Assembly: GCA_041569895.1 (NCBI GenBank)
Contig: JBFFXF010000013.1
Span: 1 to 49,357, forward strand
Direction: 5' to 3'
Source: JBFFXF01 sp041569895
Lineage (GTDB): Bacteria > Planctomycetota > UBA8108 > JACQVS01
Length of the DNA stretch: 49,357 nucleotides
Part shown: positions 17,058 to 24,923 of the stretch, in pieces
How the letters are laid out: each line of letters begins with the position of its first letter
Numbering within the stretch: the stretch's first letter is position 1
Notes under the pieces: model-generated
Told to the model about the DNA's origin: nothing
The model's database searches: none
What the model saw: the letters and a program-made list of their open reading frames with translations, nothing else
Program-made: the position numbers and the translations under genes

Positions 17058-17783
17058 TCACGGCTCGACGCCGCTGATGCGGCCGTCGTGCAACGTCACC
17101 ACGCGACGGGCGCGTTCGGCGAGTGAAGGCTCGTGCGTGATGACGACGACGGTCACGCCCGACGCGTGTGCGGCGTCGATCAGGTCCATGACCGCCCGAC
17201 CGTTGACGCTGTCGAGGTTGCCCGTCGGCTCGTCGGCGAGCAGGATTTCCGGCTTCTTGACCAGCGCCCGGGCGACGGCGACTCGTTGCTGCTCGCCGCC
17301 GGAGAGCTCGCCCGGCCGGTGGCCGATGCGGTCCGCGAGCCCGACCGACTCCAGCGCCGCCATCGCTTCCTCGCGAGCCGCCGATGGACGCACGCCGCGG
17401 TAGAGCAGCGGCAGCATGACGTTCTCGAGCGCCGACTCGCCGGGAAGCAGGTTGAACGCCTGGAACACGAAGCCGATCTGGCGGTTCCTCAACGCCGAGA
17501 GTCGACGGTCCGACAGTCGTGACGTCTCGCGCCCGAGCAGGCGATACGTGCCCGCGCTGGGGCGATCGAGGCAGCCGAGCACGTGCAGGAGCGTCGACTT
17601 TCCCGAGCCGGACGGCCCGGTGACCGCGATGAACTCGGCGCGCTCGACGGTGAGGTCGATGCCCTTCAGCGCCTCGACGCGAGACGCCTTCCCCTGGCCG
17701 AAGACGCGGCACACCCCGCGCAGCTCGATGACCGCTGCGCCCCCGGAGCCGTTCGCGCGATCCGTGCTTCTCTGTTCCATCAT
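17058..17783 (-). CDS. ABC transporter ATP-binding protein (LolD/MacB type)
   Basis: 241 residues, complete. Walker A GPSGSGKST, Q-loop around FVFQAFNLLPGESALENV, signature LSGGEQQRVAVARALV, Walker B ILLADEPTGNLD and the switch His in VVVITHEP. GNLD after Walker B is typical for the LolD/MacB/FtsE group that powers mechanotransmission rather than classic import. It follows its two permease genes with a 19-base gap. The protein acts at the cytosolic face of the inner membrane. Two adjacent ATGs (17783, 17780) are both possible starts. Confidence 0.95.
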   Translation of the reverse strand: MMEQRSTDRANGSGGAAVIELRGVCRVFGQGKASRVEALKGIDLTVERAEFIAVTGPSGSGKSTLLHVLGCLDRPSAGTYRLLGRETSRLSDRRLSALRNRQIGFVFQAFNLLPGESALENVMLPLLYRGVRPSAAREEAMAALESVGLADRIGHRPGELSGGEQQRVAVARALVKKPEILLADEPTGNLDSVNGRAVMDLIDAAHASGVTVVVITHEPSLAERARRVVTLHDGRISGVEP

Positions 17784-17802
17784 CCCTGTTCCATGACCGC
17801 GG

Positions 17803-19053
17803 TCAGAGCTCCCGTCGGATCACCTCGACCGGATCGACCCCGGCGGCCCGTCGCGCGGGCAGGGCGCCCGCGGCGATGACGACGAGCATTCCGAAGACGC
17901 CGACGAGGAGCACGTCACTCCGCCCGAGCGCCACCGGAACGCCGAGCAGGTCGCCGAGCCAGCGCGTGGCGCCCGCCGCGAGCGCGAGTCCGACCACGGC
18001 CGAGACCGCGGCGACCGCCGCGTTCTCGACCACCACCTGCAGCAAGATCTGCCGCCTGTCCGCGCCCTCGACCCGCCGCACGGCGATTTCCCGAAAGCGT
18101 CCGCGAATGACGATGAGGATCACCGTCGCGACCATCAGGGCGGTGACCGCGAGAATCATGAACGTCAGGAAGCCCGAGATCACGTCGACGAACGCCGTGG
18201 CGTCGAGGATCGAGTCGACCCATTCCTGCCGCGCCCAGACCCAGGCGGTCGAGCCTCTCTCCTCGAGGTATTCGCGGATGCGCGCGGCCCCATCGATGGG
18301 GTCGACACCGTCACCGGCGCGGACGACCGCGAGCAGTATGGTGTCGCCGCCGCCGATCAGCGAGCGCGGCACGTAGACGCTCTTGAACTCCATGAAGCGC
18401 ACCAGGTGACTGCGGGCCGATCCCATCGCGTCCCACTCCTCGAAGCGCTGGCGGATGCGGAACGGGTCGCGCACCACGCCGACGACGCGCAGCCTGTGCG
18501 GCTCACCGGCAACGAGGAGATCGAGCGTGGGCGCGTTCGGGTCGAGCGTGGCGCCTTCCGGGAAGAGGCGCTTGTACACCCACTCGTCGACGACGCACGC
18601 GTCGGTCTCCCCGGCGCCGAAGAAGCGGCCCGCGATGAGCTCGTGACGCGCCACGCGATCCCACGCCGGAGTCGTCGCCAGCGCCAGCACCGGGATCTCG
18701 TCGGTCGCGTCCTCGGTGCGTGCGAGCGTCGGCATGACGTTCGCCGGAGCGCACTCTCCCGATACCAGGCCGGCGAAGCGCTCGCAGTCGCTGACGGTCA
18801 GACCGTGCGCGAAGAACCGCGTCGGGTCCGGATCGGGGTGGATGTTGATCAGGTCGAGCCCGACCCCGCGAAGGTCGCCGCGGATCCGACGCTGCACGCT
18901 CGACAGTGTGGCGGAGAGCGTGAAGGACGACGCAAACGCGGCGATCAGCGTCAGCGTGATCAGGAGAAAGCGAGAGCGATGTCGCCACACGCTGCGGATT
19001 CCGACTCGCAGGGGCACGAGGAGACGCGGCACGGTGGGGGAGTCGTCACTCAC
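17803..19053 (-). CDS. FtsX/MacB-type ABC permease, second subunit
   Basis: 416 residues from a GTG at 19053 that overlaps the preceding permease gene by 8 bases. Layout: one N-terminal helix (FLLITLTLIAAFASSFTLS), a large periplasmic MacB-PCD domain, then three helices (LTFMILAVTALMVATVILIV, VVVENAAVAAVSAVVGLALA, VLLVGVFGMLVVIAAGALPA). The coupling-helix motif REIAVRRVEGADRRQI and ending AGVDPVEVIRREL are typical of FtsX permeases. With the other permease and ATPase it forms a LolCDE-like heterodimer. Cargo may be lipoproteins, a peptide or a lipid; the sequence does not decide. Confidence 0.92.
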   Translation of the reverse strand: MSDDSPTVPRLLVPLRVGIRSVWRHRSRFLLITLTLIAAFASSFTLSATLSSVQRRIRGDLRGVGLDLINIHPDPDPTRFFAHGLTVSDCERFAGLVSGECAPANVMPTLARTEDATDEIPVLALATTPAWDRVARHELIAGRFFGAGETDACVVDEWVYKRLFPEGATLDPNAPTLDLLVAGEPHRLRVVGVVRDPFRIRQRFEEWDAMGSARSHLVRFMEFKSVYVPRSLIGGGDTILLAVVRAGDGVDPIDGAARIREYLEERGSTAWVWARQEWVDSILDATAFVDVISGFLTFMILAVTALMVATVILIVIRGRFREIAVRRVEGADRRQILLQVVVENAAVAAVSAVVGLALAAGATRWLGDLLGVPVALGRSDVLLVGVFGMLVVIAAGALPARRAAGVDPVEVIRREL

Positions 19054-20323
19054 TGCCGAGCACCCTCGCCGGATCGACACGCGCCGCGTGAACCGCCGGA
19101 ATCAGGCCGCCGAGGATCCCGGCCACGGTGATCGCGACGACGGTTTGCAGCGTCTCGGTGGCGGGAAAAGTCCACATCAGGGCGCCGCTCGGGTCGAGCG
19201 AGGCGCGCAGCTCCGCCAGACCGAGCGCGACGGGGATCCCCACCAGCGCGCCGGCGAGACACTGCACGCCGGTCTCCGCGAGCACCTGCGCGACGATTGT
19301 GGTCACGTGCGCGCCCTCGACGCGCCGGATGGCGATCTCGCGGCGACGATCGAGGATCGAGAGGATCATGCTGTTGGTCACCACGAGGACGCCGACGATC
19401 AGGCAGACCACGAAGATCACGACGTGCAGCTCCTCGATCGTCCGCAGCTGCTCGCTGAAGAGGATTTGCACCACGGGGTTGACGGCCATCGTCGGCGCCA
19501 CGCCACGACGCAGAAGGCGGGTGCGCAGCTCGTCGGCGACGTCCTTGACGCGATCCGGACGTGCCCGCGCGAGGACGACATCCGGACGATCGACCGGCGC
19601 GACCGCGGCCGGGAGCACGACCAGCGTGTCGTCGCGCAGCCAATCGATGTCCTCGTCGAGCACACCGAAGTACGTCTTGAGCTCCTCGACCATCTCTCGC
19701 AGCGGATGGTCCTCGCGGTAGCCGAAGGAATCGACCGCCGACGTCGCGCGCGAGTCGAAACGGAAGACGCCGATGACGCGCGCACCCTCCGGAACACCGG
19801 GCAGCTCGACGACGATCCCACCGGCGATCGCCTCGGCGAACTCGACGAGATCGGTCGTCGCCCCCCGGAGCTCCCGGGCGGTCTTCTCGGACACCAGGCA
19901 GACCGGTGAGGCGCCGGCGCGCGCGGCGAGCAACTCGTCGGCGGTGAACCACCGGCCCGCCACGACGACTCGCCCGCTGTCCTCGGACGTCTCGCTGTCG
20001 ACGAAGAGCGCGCGCTCGCGACGCGCGTACGCCGACACCGACCAGAGCGCCTCGTGGTCCACCGCGCCGAGCTCGCGCGCCACCTCCCACGTCAGCCGGG
20101 CCGCCGCGGTGGTCTCGCGAATCAGGACCCGATCGGTGCCGAGCTCGGCCGCACGCTCGAGCGCACCCTCGCGACTGCCGCGCAGAATCGCCGGCGGCGT
20201 GACACCGAACACCGTCGCCCACATGACACCCTGGAGAAGAACGAGCGACCGCAACGGCGCGCGCCGAAAACTCCACAGCGCCGCGCGCAGACCGGGCAGG
20301 ACGGCGAGGCGGAAGAGAGACAT
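19046..20323 (-). CDS. FtsX/MacB-type ABC permease, first subunit
   Basis: 425 residues from the ATG at 20323. N-terminal helix region (RSLVLLQGVMWATVFGVTPP), periplasmic domain to about 280, then helices VIFVVCLIVGVLVVTNSMIL, a second near ETGVQCLAGALVGIPVALGL, and ITVAGILGGLIPAVHAARVD. The motif REIAIRRVEGAHVTTI and ending ARVDPARVLGSE match FtsX permeases. It differs clearly from its neighbour, so the transporter is a heterodimer. A long upstream extension of the frame runs into the repeat block and is not coding. Confidence 0.92.
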   Translation of the reverse strand: MSLFRLAVLPGLRAALWSFRRAPLRSLVLLQGVMWATVFGVTPPAILRGSREGALERAAELGTDRVLIRETTAAARLTWEVARELGAVDHEALWSVSAYARRERALFVDSETSEDSGRVVVAGRWFTADELLAARAGASPVCLVSEKTARELRGATTDLVEFAEAIAGGIVVELPGVPEGARVIGVFRFDSRATSAVDSFGYREDHPLREMVEELKTYFGVLDEDIDWLRDDTLVVLPAAVAPVDRPDVVLARARPDRVKDVADELRTRLLRRGVAPTMAVNPVVQILFSEQLRTIEELHVVIFVVCLIVGVLVVTNSMILSILDRRREIAIRRVEGAHVTTIVAQVLAETGVQCLAGALVGIPVALGLAELRASLDPSGALMWTFPATETLQTVVAITVAGILGGLIPAVHAARVDPARVLGSE

Positions 20324-20372
20324 GGTGTGGGATTGTACGGGAGAGTGGGGTGATGGTCGAGGTCGGCACAAT

Positions 20373-20752
20373 CCCGTTCCCGGCCCCGTGCCCGGACCCG
20401 TGCCGCAACTCGTCCCCGTCCTCGTCCTCGGAGACAGAGACCAGAGACAGAGACCAGAGACCAGACGACCCGACGACCAGACGACCCGACGACCAGACGA
20501 CCAGACGACCAGACGACAGAGGACAGAGATCAGAGATCAGAGATCAGAGACATCGGACATCGGTGTCGGTATCGGTATCGGAGTCGGAGTCGGAATCGGT
20601 ATCGGAGTCGGAGTCGGACATCGGAATCGGAGTCGGTATCGGAGTCGTCCGACCCCGATCGAAGACGAGGACGAACGGGAACGGGAACGGGCACGGGAAC
20701 GGGAACGGGCACGGGAACGGGCACGGGAACGGGACCGGGAACGGGAAGGGGC
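20373..20752. repeat. Largest modular composite repeat (fills the permease-pilT gap)
   Basis: Ordered modules: a C-rich CCGTTCCC block (20373-20402), CCGCAACTCG (20403-20412), CTCGTCCTCG (20421-20430), AGAGAC units to 20460, GACCAGAC 8-mers to 20516, AGAGATC 7-mers to 20550, TCGGNN hexamers to about 20650, GACGAGGACG (20664-20673), and GGGAAC/GGGCAC hexamers to 20752. About 13 GGG tracts end 9 bases from the pilT stop. C-rich left and G-rich right ends are inverted with respect to each other. No gene is seen in this 437-base gap. Confidence 0.9.
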
Positions 20753-20760
20753 CCCCCCGA

Positions 20761-22044
20761 TCAGCGAGTTCTCCGCGCCGCCCGGAACGCCTCGAAGTCG
20801 TCACTGCCGCCGCCACCGCCCGCGGCGGGCTGCGAGGCCGCGCGGGGCATTCGACTGGAACCGTCGTGGTGGGTCGTGGCCTGCGCGAGTCGCTGCGCCA
20901 GCGCCTCCGTCGACGGTCGGGGGCGCTTCCCGGGAGCGTGGGCGTCGCCCGTGGGCGCTTGCTGCTGCATTCCCTTGAACTGGACGCCGGCGCGTGCGAG
21001 CGCGCCGGCGAGACCGACGTGGTTGTTCGCCTTGGCGACGGCGACCTCGGGCTCGATGACGCCCGCGAGGACGAGCTTCTCGAGAGAGCTCTCGAGGGTC
21101 TGCATGCCATGCTGGCCGCCGGTCTGGATCATGTTGAGGAGCTGCGGCGTCTTCGCCTCGCGGATGCAGTTCCGCACGCCGTCGGTGCCGATCATGATCT
21201 CCTGCGCGGCGACACGACCGCCGCCGATCTTCGTCACCAGGGTCTGCGAGACGACTCCCTGGAGCGTGTTCGACAGCTGCGCCCGGATCTGCTGCTGCGC
21301 CTCGTGAGGGAAGACGTCGATCACGCGATCGACTGTCTGCATGGCGCTGGTCGTGTGCAAGGTCCCGAAGACCAGGTGGCCGGTCTCCGCGGCGCTGACC
21401 GCGAGGCCGATGGTCTCGAGGTCGCGCATCTCGCCCACCAGGATGACGTCGGGATCCTCGCGCAGCGCGGCGCGCAGCGCGTTCGAGAAAGAGAGCGAGT
21501 CCGAGCCGATCTCACGCTGGTTGACGTAACAGTTCTTGTCGGGGTGCAGGAACTCGATGGGGTCCTCGAGGGTGAGGATGTGACCGTGCTCAGTACGGTT
21601 GATGAAGTCCACCATCGCCGCGAGCGTCGTCGACTTGCCCGACCCGGTGGGGCCGGTGACCAGCACGAGCCCGCGCGGCTTCTTGCAGAGCTTCGTGACG
21701 ATTTCGGGCATGTCGAGCGACTCGAGGCTCGGCACCTCCATGGGAATCATGCGCAGCACCGCAGCGCGAGAGCCCCGCTGGTGGAAGACGTTGACGCGGA
21801 ACCGCGCCGAGCCGGGGATGTGCGTCGAGAAGTCGAGCTCCCGCTTCGTCTCGTACGCCTGCCGTCGCTCCTCGTCGAGCAGCTCGTCGACCAGCGCCGA
21901 CACCTGCGCGGGCTTGAGCTTCTCGTAGCCGTCGATCGGCACCAGCTTGCCGTGCACGCGTAGTCCGGGCGGACTGCCCGGCTTGAGGTGGAGATCCGAG
22001 GCATCCGCCTCGACCATCGCCTGGAGGAGCTCACCGAGGTTCAT
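20761..22044 (-). CDS. pilT: PilT-type retraction ATPase
   Basis: 427 residues from the ATG at 22044. The N-terminal PAS-like domain (LLQAMVEADASDLHLKPG) is followed by a RecA-like core: Walker A GPTGSGKST, ILTLEDPIEFLH (Asp box), Walker B with VILVGEMRDLET, the His box HLVFGTLHT, and the PilT-specific GVRNCIREAKTPQLLNMIQ. These place it with PilT/PilU, which depolymerise type IV pilin fibres at the inner-membrane base. The C-terminus is extended by about 70 low-complexity residues (PGKRPRPSTEALAQRL, a Gly run, FEAFRAARRTR). No other pilus gene is in the window. Confidence 0.95.
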   Translation of the reverse strand: MNLGELLQAMVEADASDLHLKPGSPPGLRVHGKLVPIDGYEKLKPAQVSALVDELLDEERRQAYETKRELDFSTHIPGSARFRVNVFHQRGSRAAVLRMIPMEVPSLESLDMPEIVTKLCKKPRGLVLVTGPTGSGKSTTLAAMVDFINRTEHGHILTLEDPIEFLHPDKNCYVNQREIGSDSLSFSNALRAALREDPDVILVGEMRDLETIGLAVSAAETGHLVFGTLHTTSAMQTVDRVIDVFPHEAQQQIRAQLSNTLQGVVSQTLVTKIGGGRVAAQEIMIGTDGVRNCIREAKTPQLLNMIQTGGQHGMQTLESSLEKLVLAGVIEPEVAVAKANNHVGLAGALARAGVQFKGMQQQAPTGDAHAPGKRPRPSTEALAQRLAQATTHHDGSSRMPRAASQPAAGGGGGSDDFEAFRAARRTR

Positions 22045-22156
22045 GTGGCGTGTGTTCCCGAGCCGACCCTGTGCTCGCCGTCCCCGGTCGCGGGGCGGCG
22101 CCGTGGGATGCGGCGCCGTGAGATGCATCGGCCGGAGGGGTCGCGGATCTTGAACC

Positions 22157-22250
22157 GAGTCGGGGAACCCGTGCTCGTCCTCGGGAACGGCAACGCGGGA
22201 ACGGGTCCCGGGTCCGAGAACGCGAACGGAGCCGGATCCGGGGCCGCGCA
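22157..22250. repeat. Short degenerate GGNAAC/GGATCC repeat
   Basis: Weak hexamer-like GGGAAC, GGTCCG and GAACG units between pilT and aroDE. It looks like a decayed copy of the G-rich module. Confidence 0.5.
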
Positions 22251-22275
22251 GCTCGTTAACTCATCATAATAGACA

Positions 22276-23850
22276 TTATCGGGCGTGGGGGACACGCATG
22301 CGGCGAAACGCCTCGCCTCGCGCGTAGCTCTGGCCGAGCTCCTCCTCGGTCGGCGTCGCGCCCGTGAAGTGGACGAACTGGGCGACGCCCTGCGCGATCA
22401 GCATCTCCCGACCGGGGATGGCCACGGCCCCCGCCGCGGCGGCGGCGCGGAGGAGCGCGGTCTCGGCCGGCTCGTAGATCATCTCGAACGCGATGCGGGG
22501 CGGCTCGCCGTCGCCGGCCGCGAGCGCCTCCGCGGGGGCCGGAGACGGATCATCGGCCAGTCGGCCGAGCGGTGTCGCGTTGATGATGATGCGCGGGCGG
22601 TCGGCGGCGAGGTCCGCGAGCGCGCGTCCGTGGACGCCGAGCTCGCGGGCGACCGGATCGCCGCGCGCGGGATTCCGGTAATAGAGCGTCGGCTCGGCGC
22701 CGGCCTCGCGCAGCGCGAGCGCGGCGCCACGCGCGGCTCCGCCGTTGCCGATGATCGCCGCGGGGACCTTCTCCAGCTTGTCGATTCGGCGGAGGAGCGG
22801 CACAAGGACGCCATCGTAGTCCGTGTTGAACGCGCGGATCGCGCCAGCGACGCGCGCGCCCGGATCGCGACGGAAGACGAGCGTGTTCGCCGCGCCGCTC
22901 TCCCGGACCCGGTCGTCGGGGGTGGTGGCCCTGTTGTGCGCGTCTTCCTTGAAGGGAATGGTGACGCTCAACCCCGCGATCGCGAGATCCGCCTCGACGG
23001 CCATCACATCGTCGAAGTCGTCGACCTGGAAGGGCAGATAGACGCCATCGATGTCACGCGTCACGAGCGCCGGGTTGTGGAGATAGGGAGAGAAGGAGTC
23101 GAGCGCCCGATTGCCGGCGACGCCGTAGATCTTCGTCTTCACGGTGAGCCGGTGCGGGCGGTAGATCGCCAGCAGCTCGTGCGCGGGGAGCTGCCCGGGA
23201 GCCGCGGCGGCCCCGATCCCGGCGTAGGCGAGCTGTCCCCCACGCGACAGCGTCAGGATGCGACTCGGCACCCCCGCCGGACCCATCGCGAATCCGATGC
23301 GCGGCGGTCCATCCTTCGGCGCGCCAGCCACCCACTCGAGCATGGTGACGGAGTCGGCGAGACGCGCCGCCGTCGGGACGACCTTGATGGCGCGAGGACG
23401 CACAGCCGACATCGCGTCGGCGAGGCGATCGAGCTCCGGTCGCGGCGGCATGTCGTCGAAATGGTGAGCGCTCAGGATCAACGGCGCGCGCTGGTCGGCG
23501 AGACGCCGGGCGACCTCGGTCCCCCACTCCGCGTCGACAAGCCGCGCGCCGGCTCGAACGGCGTCCTGCAGGAGATCGAGTCGCTCCTCCTCGCCGCCGT
23601 CGAACACGCCGCCCTGCGCCTTGATCCGGGCCGTGACGATGACCGGGCGCCCCGCATCGGCAAGCTCTCGAACGTGCTCGAGGAGTTGCTCCCGGCCGAG
23701 CGCTCCATCCGGCGCCGCGAGGAGCAGATCGGCCCGTAGCTCGACCGCCGCGAGCCCGGCCGTGAAGCAGGGATCGAGCGCCTCCCGCGTCAGCGACCGC
23801 GGGTCGGAGACGGTGCCCACGACACCGCGCAGGCCGGTGTCCTCGGTCAT
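22276..23850 (-). CDS. aroDE: AroD-AroE fusion: 3-dehydroquinate dehydratase (type I) / shikimate dehydrogenase
   Basis: 524 residues from the ATG at 23850. The first 220 are a type I dehydroquinase, with the catalytic His in LILSAHHFDDMP (near 128) and the Schiff-base Lys in RAIKVVPTA (near 153). From about 240 a shikimate dehydrogenase follows: SFSPYLHN (substrate Ser), VTIPFKEDA (catalytic Lys), NTDYDG, dinucleotide loop GNGGAARG, NATPLG, and the closing GREMLIAQGVAQF. Together they catalyse steps three and four of chorismate synthesis: dehydroquinate to dehydroshikimate to shikimate with NADPH. Both active sites look intact. The fusion is known in plants and in scattered bacteria including chlamydiae and planctomycetes. 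No other aro genes are nearby. Confidence 0.95.
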   Translation of the reverse strand: MTEDTGLRGVVGTVSDPRSLTREALDPCFTAGLAAVELRADLLLAAPDGALGREQLLEHVRELADAGRPVIVTARIKAQGGVFDGGEEERLDLLQDAVRAGARLVDAEWGTEVARRLADQRAPLILSAHHFDDMPPRPELDRLADAMSAVRPRAIKVVPTAARLADSVTMLEWVAGAPKDGPPRIGFAMGPAGVPSRILTLSRGGQLAYAGIGAAAAPGQLPAHELLAIYRPHRLTVKTKIYGVAGNRALDSFSPYLHNPALVTRDIDGVYLPFQVDDFDDVMAVEADLAIAGLSVTIPFKEDAHNRATTPDDRVRESGAANTLVFRRDPGARVAGAIRAFNTDYDGVLVPLLRRIDKLEKVPAAIIGNGGAARGAALALREAGAEPTLYYRNPARGDPVARELGVHGRALADLAADRPRIIINATPLGRLADDPSPAPAEALAAGDGEPPRIAFEMIYEPAETALLRAAAAAGAVAIPGREMLIAQGVAQFVHFTGATPTEEELGQSYARGEAFRRMRVPHAR

Positions 23851-24238
23851 GGTGATCGGTCGTTTGTGCGCCGCGTGGCCCGTATTCCCGGCTGCGGCGC
23901 CCCCCCTCGCGGGGCCGCGCTCCGGTCCGTGTGCGGTCCGCATCCGGTGACCGGATCGCGCAGCGGGCTCTGCCGCGTCCCCCGGCGGGCTCCGGCGCTT
24001 CAGAGCCCGCGCCGCGGCACTCCGATTTTCGCGCCGCGTGCCCCCGCATCAACGAAAACTCGCCGCGCCCTCCTCGAGACGGTTTTTCTCGCGGATCGGG
24101 CCCCGTTTTTGCCTGTTTTCCCTTCAGTCGGCGGCGCGAGACGCCGATGGACTCGGTGGATGCCCTTGGCGGCGACTCGATCCTCACGGGGTTTCCCCCC
24201 ACATGTCGGGCCGCCGCGGAGAAGACGCGAAGAGAACG
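23851..24238. other. Gene-free stretch upstream of the rho-leader promoter
   Basis: Reading frames here give only Arg/Pro/Ser-rich translations without domain character. It contains T-runs (24086-24090, 24104-24108, on a C-rich background) but no clear terminator stem. I see no gene. Confidence 0.5.
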
Positions 24239-24268
24239 TTGGCAAGTTCCCGAAAGGTTTGGTATACT
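24239..24268 (+). promoter_or_regulatory. Strong sigma-70-type promoter
   Basis: TTGGCA (24239-24244) and TATACT (24263-24268) with an 18-base spacer, the best consensus match in the window. The predicted start near 24275 lies about 650 bases before the rho start codon, directly ahead of a run of hairpins. Confidence 0.7.
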
Positions 24269-24274
24269 CGGGAA

Positions 24275-24505
24275 GGTCTGTGGGGCGAAAGCGCCCCGCG
24301 AGCTCGAAAGTGCTTCGAGCCAGTGTCTGAATCCCACGGTACTCGGGGCTCGAAAGGTGCGATCCCCGAGCGGAGAAGCCCGGAACCGACACGCTTCCGG
24401 GCGCGACACACGGCGAAGCGAGCCGGAGACGGCGACACCACGCAACGCGCGCCAAGCGACAGCGCATTAGACGGCGCACGAGACGATATCGTGGCGCGCT
24501 CTGCC
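24275..24505 (+). ncRNA. Structured RNA candidate: rho leader or independent small RNA
   Basis: Five perfect stems in 220 bases behind the promoter: 24282-24297 (6 bp, loop AAAG), 24302-24320 (7 bp), 24342-24370 (7 bp, 15-base loop), 24378-24402 (8 bp) and 24447-24499 (8 bp closing a 37-base interior that contains ACGATATCGT). GAAAG recurs in or next to the first three loops. I searched by eye for RNase P, tmRNA, SRP and 6S signatures and found none. Its place ahead of rho allows autoregulation of rho by a structured leader; that is inference. Confidence 0.45.
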
Positions 24506-24923
24506 TGACGGCTGAGTGGGTACGGCCTTCCAAGAGCACACACGTCGCGCCGGGACCATTGCTTCTGTTGCGCGAGGCTCTTGAAACGGCACGATGCAGT
24601 GTTCGCAGGTGCGCCTGTCGGTTCGCTCGCCAGGACACGGTCCTCCAGAGATCCGGCCTGGGAAAGAAACGCCCGGACAGATCGCGCATGGAGAGTTCCG
24701 CCCGACGGTTGACCTCGTGAGGGATCCGGCGTCGGATACCCCGTCGGACGGCGCGGCAGCCCGGGACAGCGGGGAATGAGGCCCGCGACAGAGACCGCAT
24801 CGGTTCTGGATCGGTTCTGACCGTCAAGCCCCCCACCGCTCGAGCTCTCGAGCCCCGGGCGCCGGGAGGACAGACGACAGACGTTCGGCCAGACCGCCCG
24901 CCTCAAAGAGGGAGGTACTCGAC
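24506..24923. other. Gene-free stretch between the hairpins and rho
   Basis: No convincing reading frame or terminator; it may be the remaining part of a long rho leader. A ribosome site GGGAGGT lies at its end, ahead of the rho start codon. Confidence 0.4.

Noticed and set aside
20460..20516. Possible CRISPR array
   Set aside because: Repeat units are 8 bases and directly abutting, without spacers, and no cas gene is present.
24300..24400. Partial tRNA or tmRNA in the gap before rho
   Set aside because: No T-arm consensus, acceptor stem or CCA end, and no tag frame could be found.
24000..24836. A 278-residue frame on the - strand upstream of rho
   Set aside because: Arg/Ser/Pro-rich with no domain, opposite a promoter and a run of perfect hairpins that indicate RNA, not protein.
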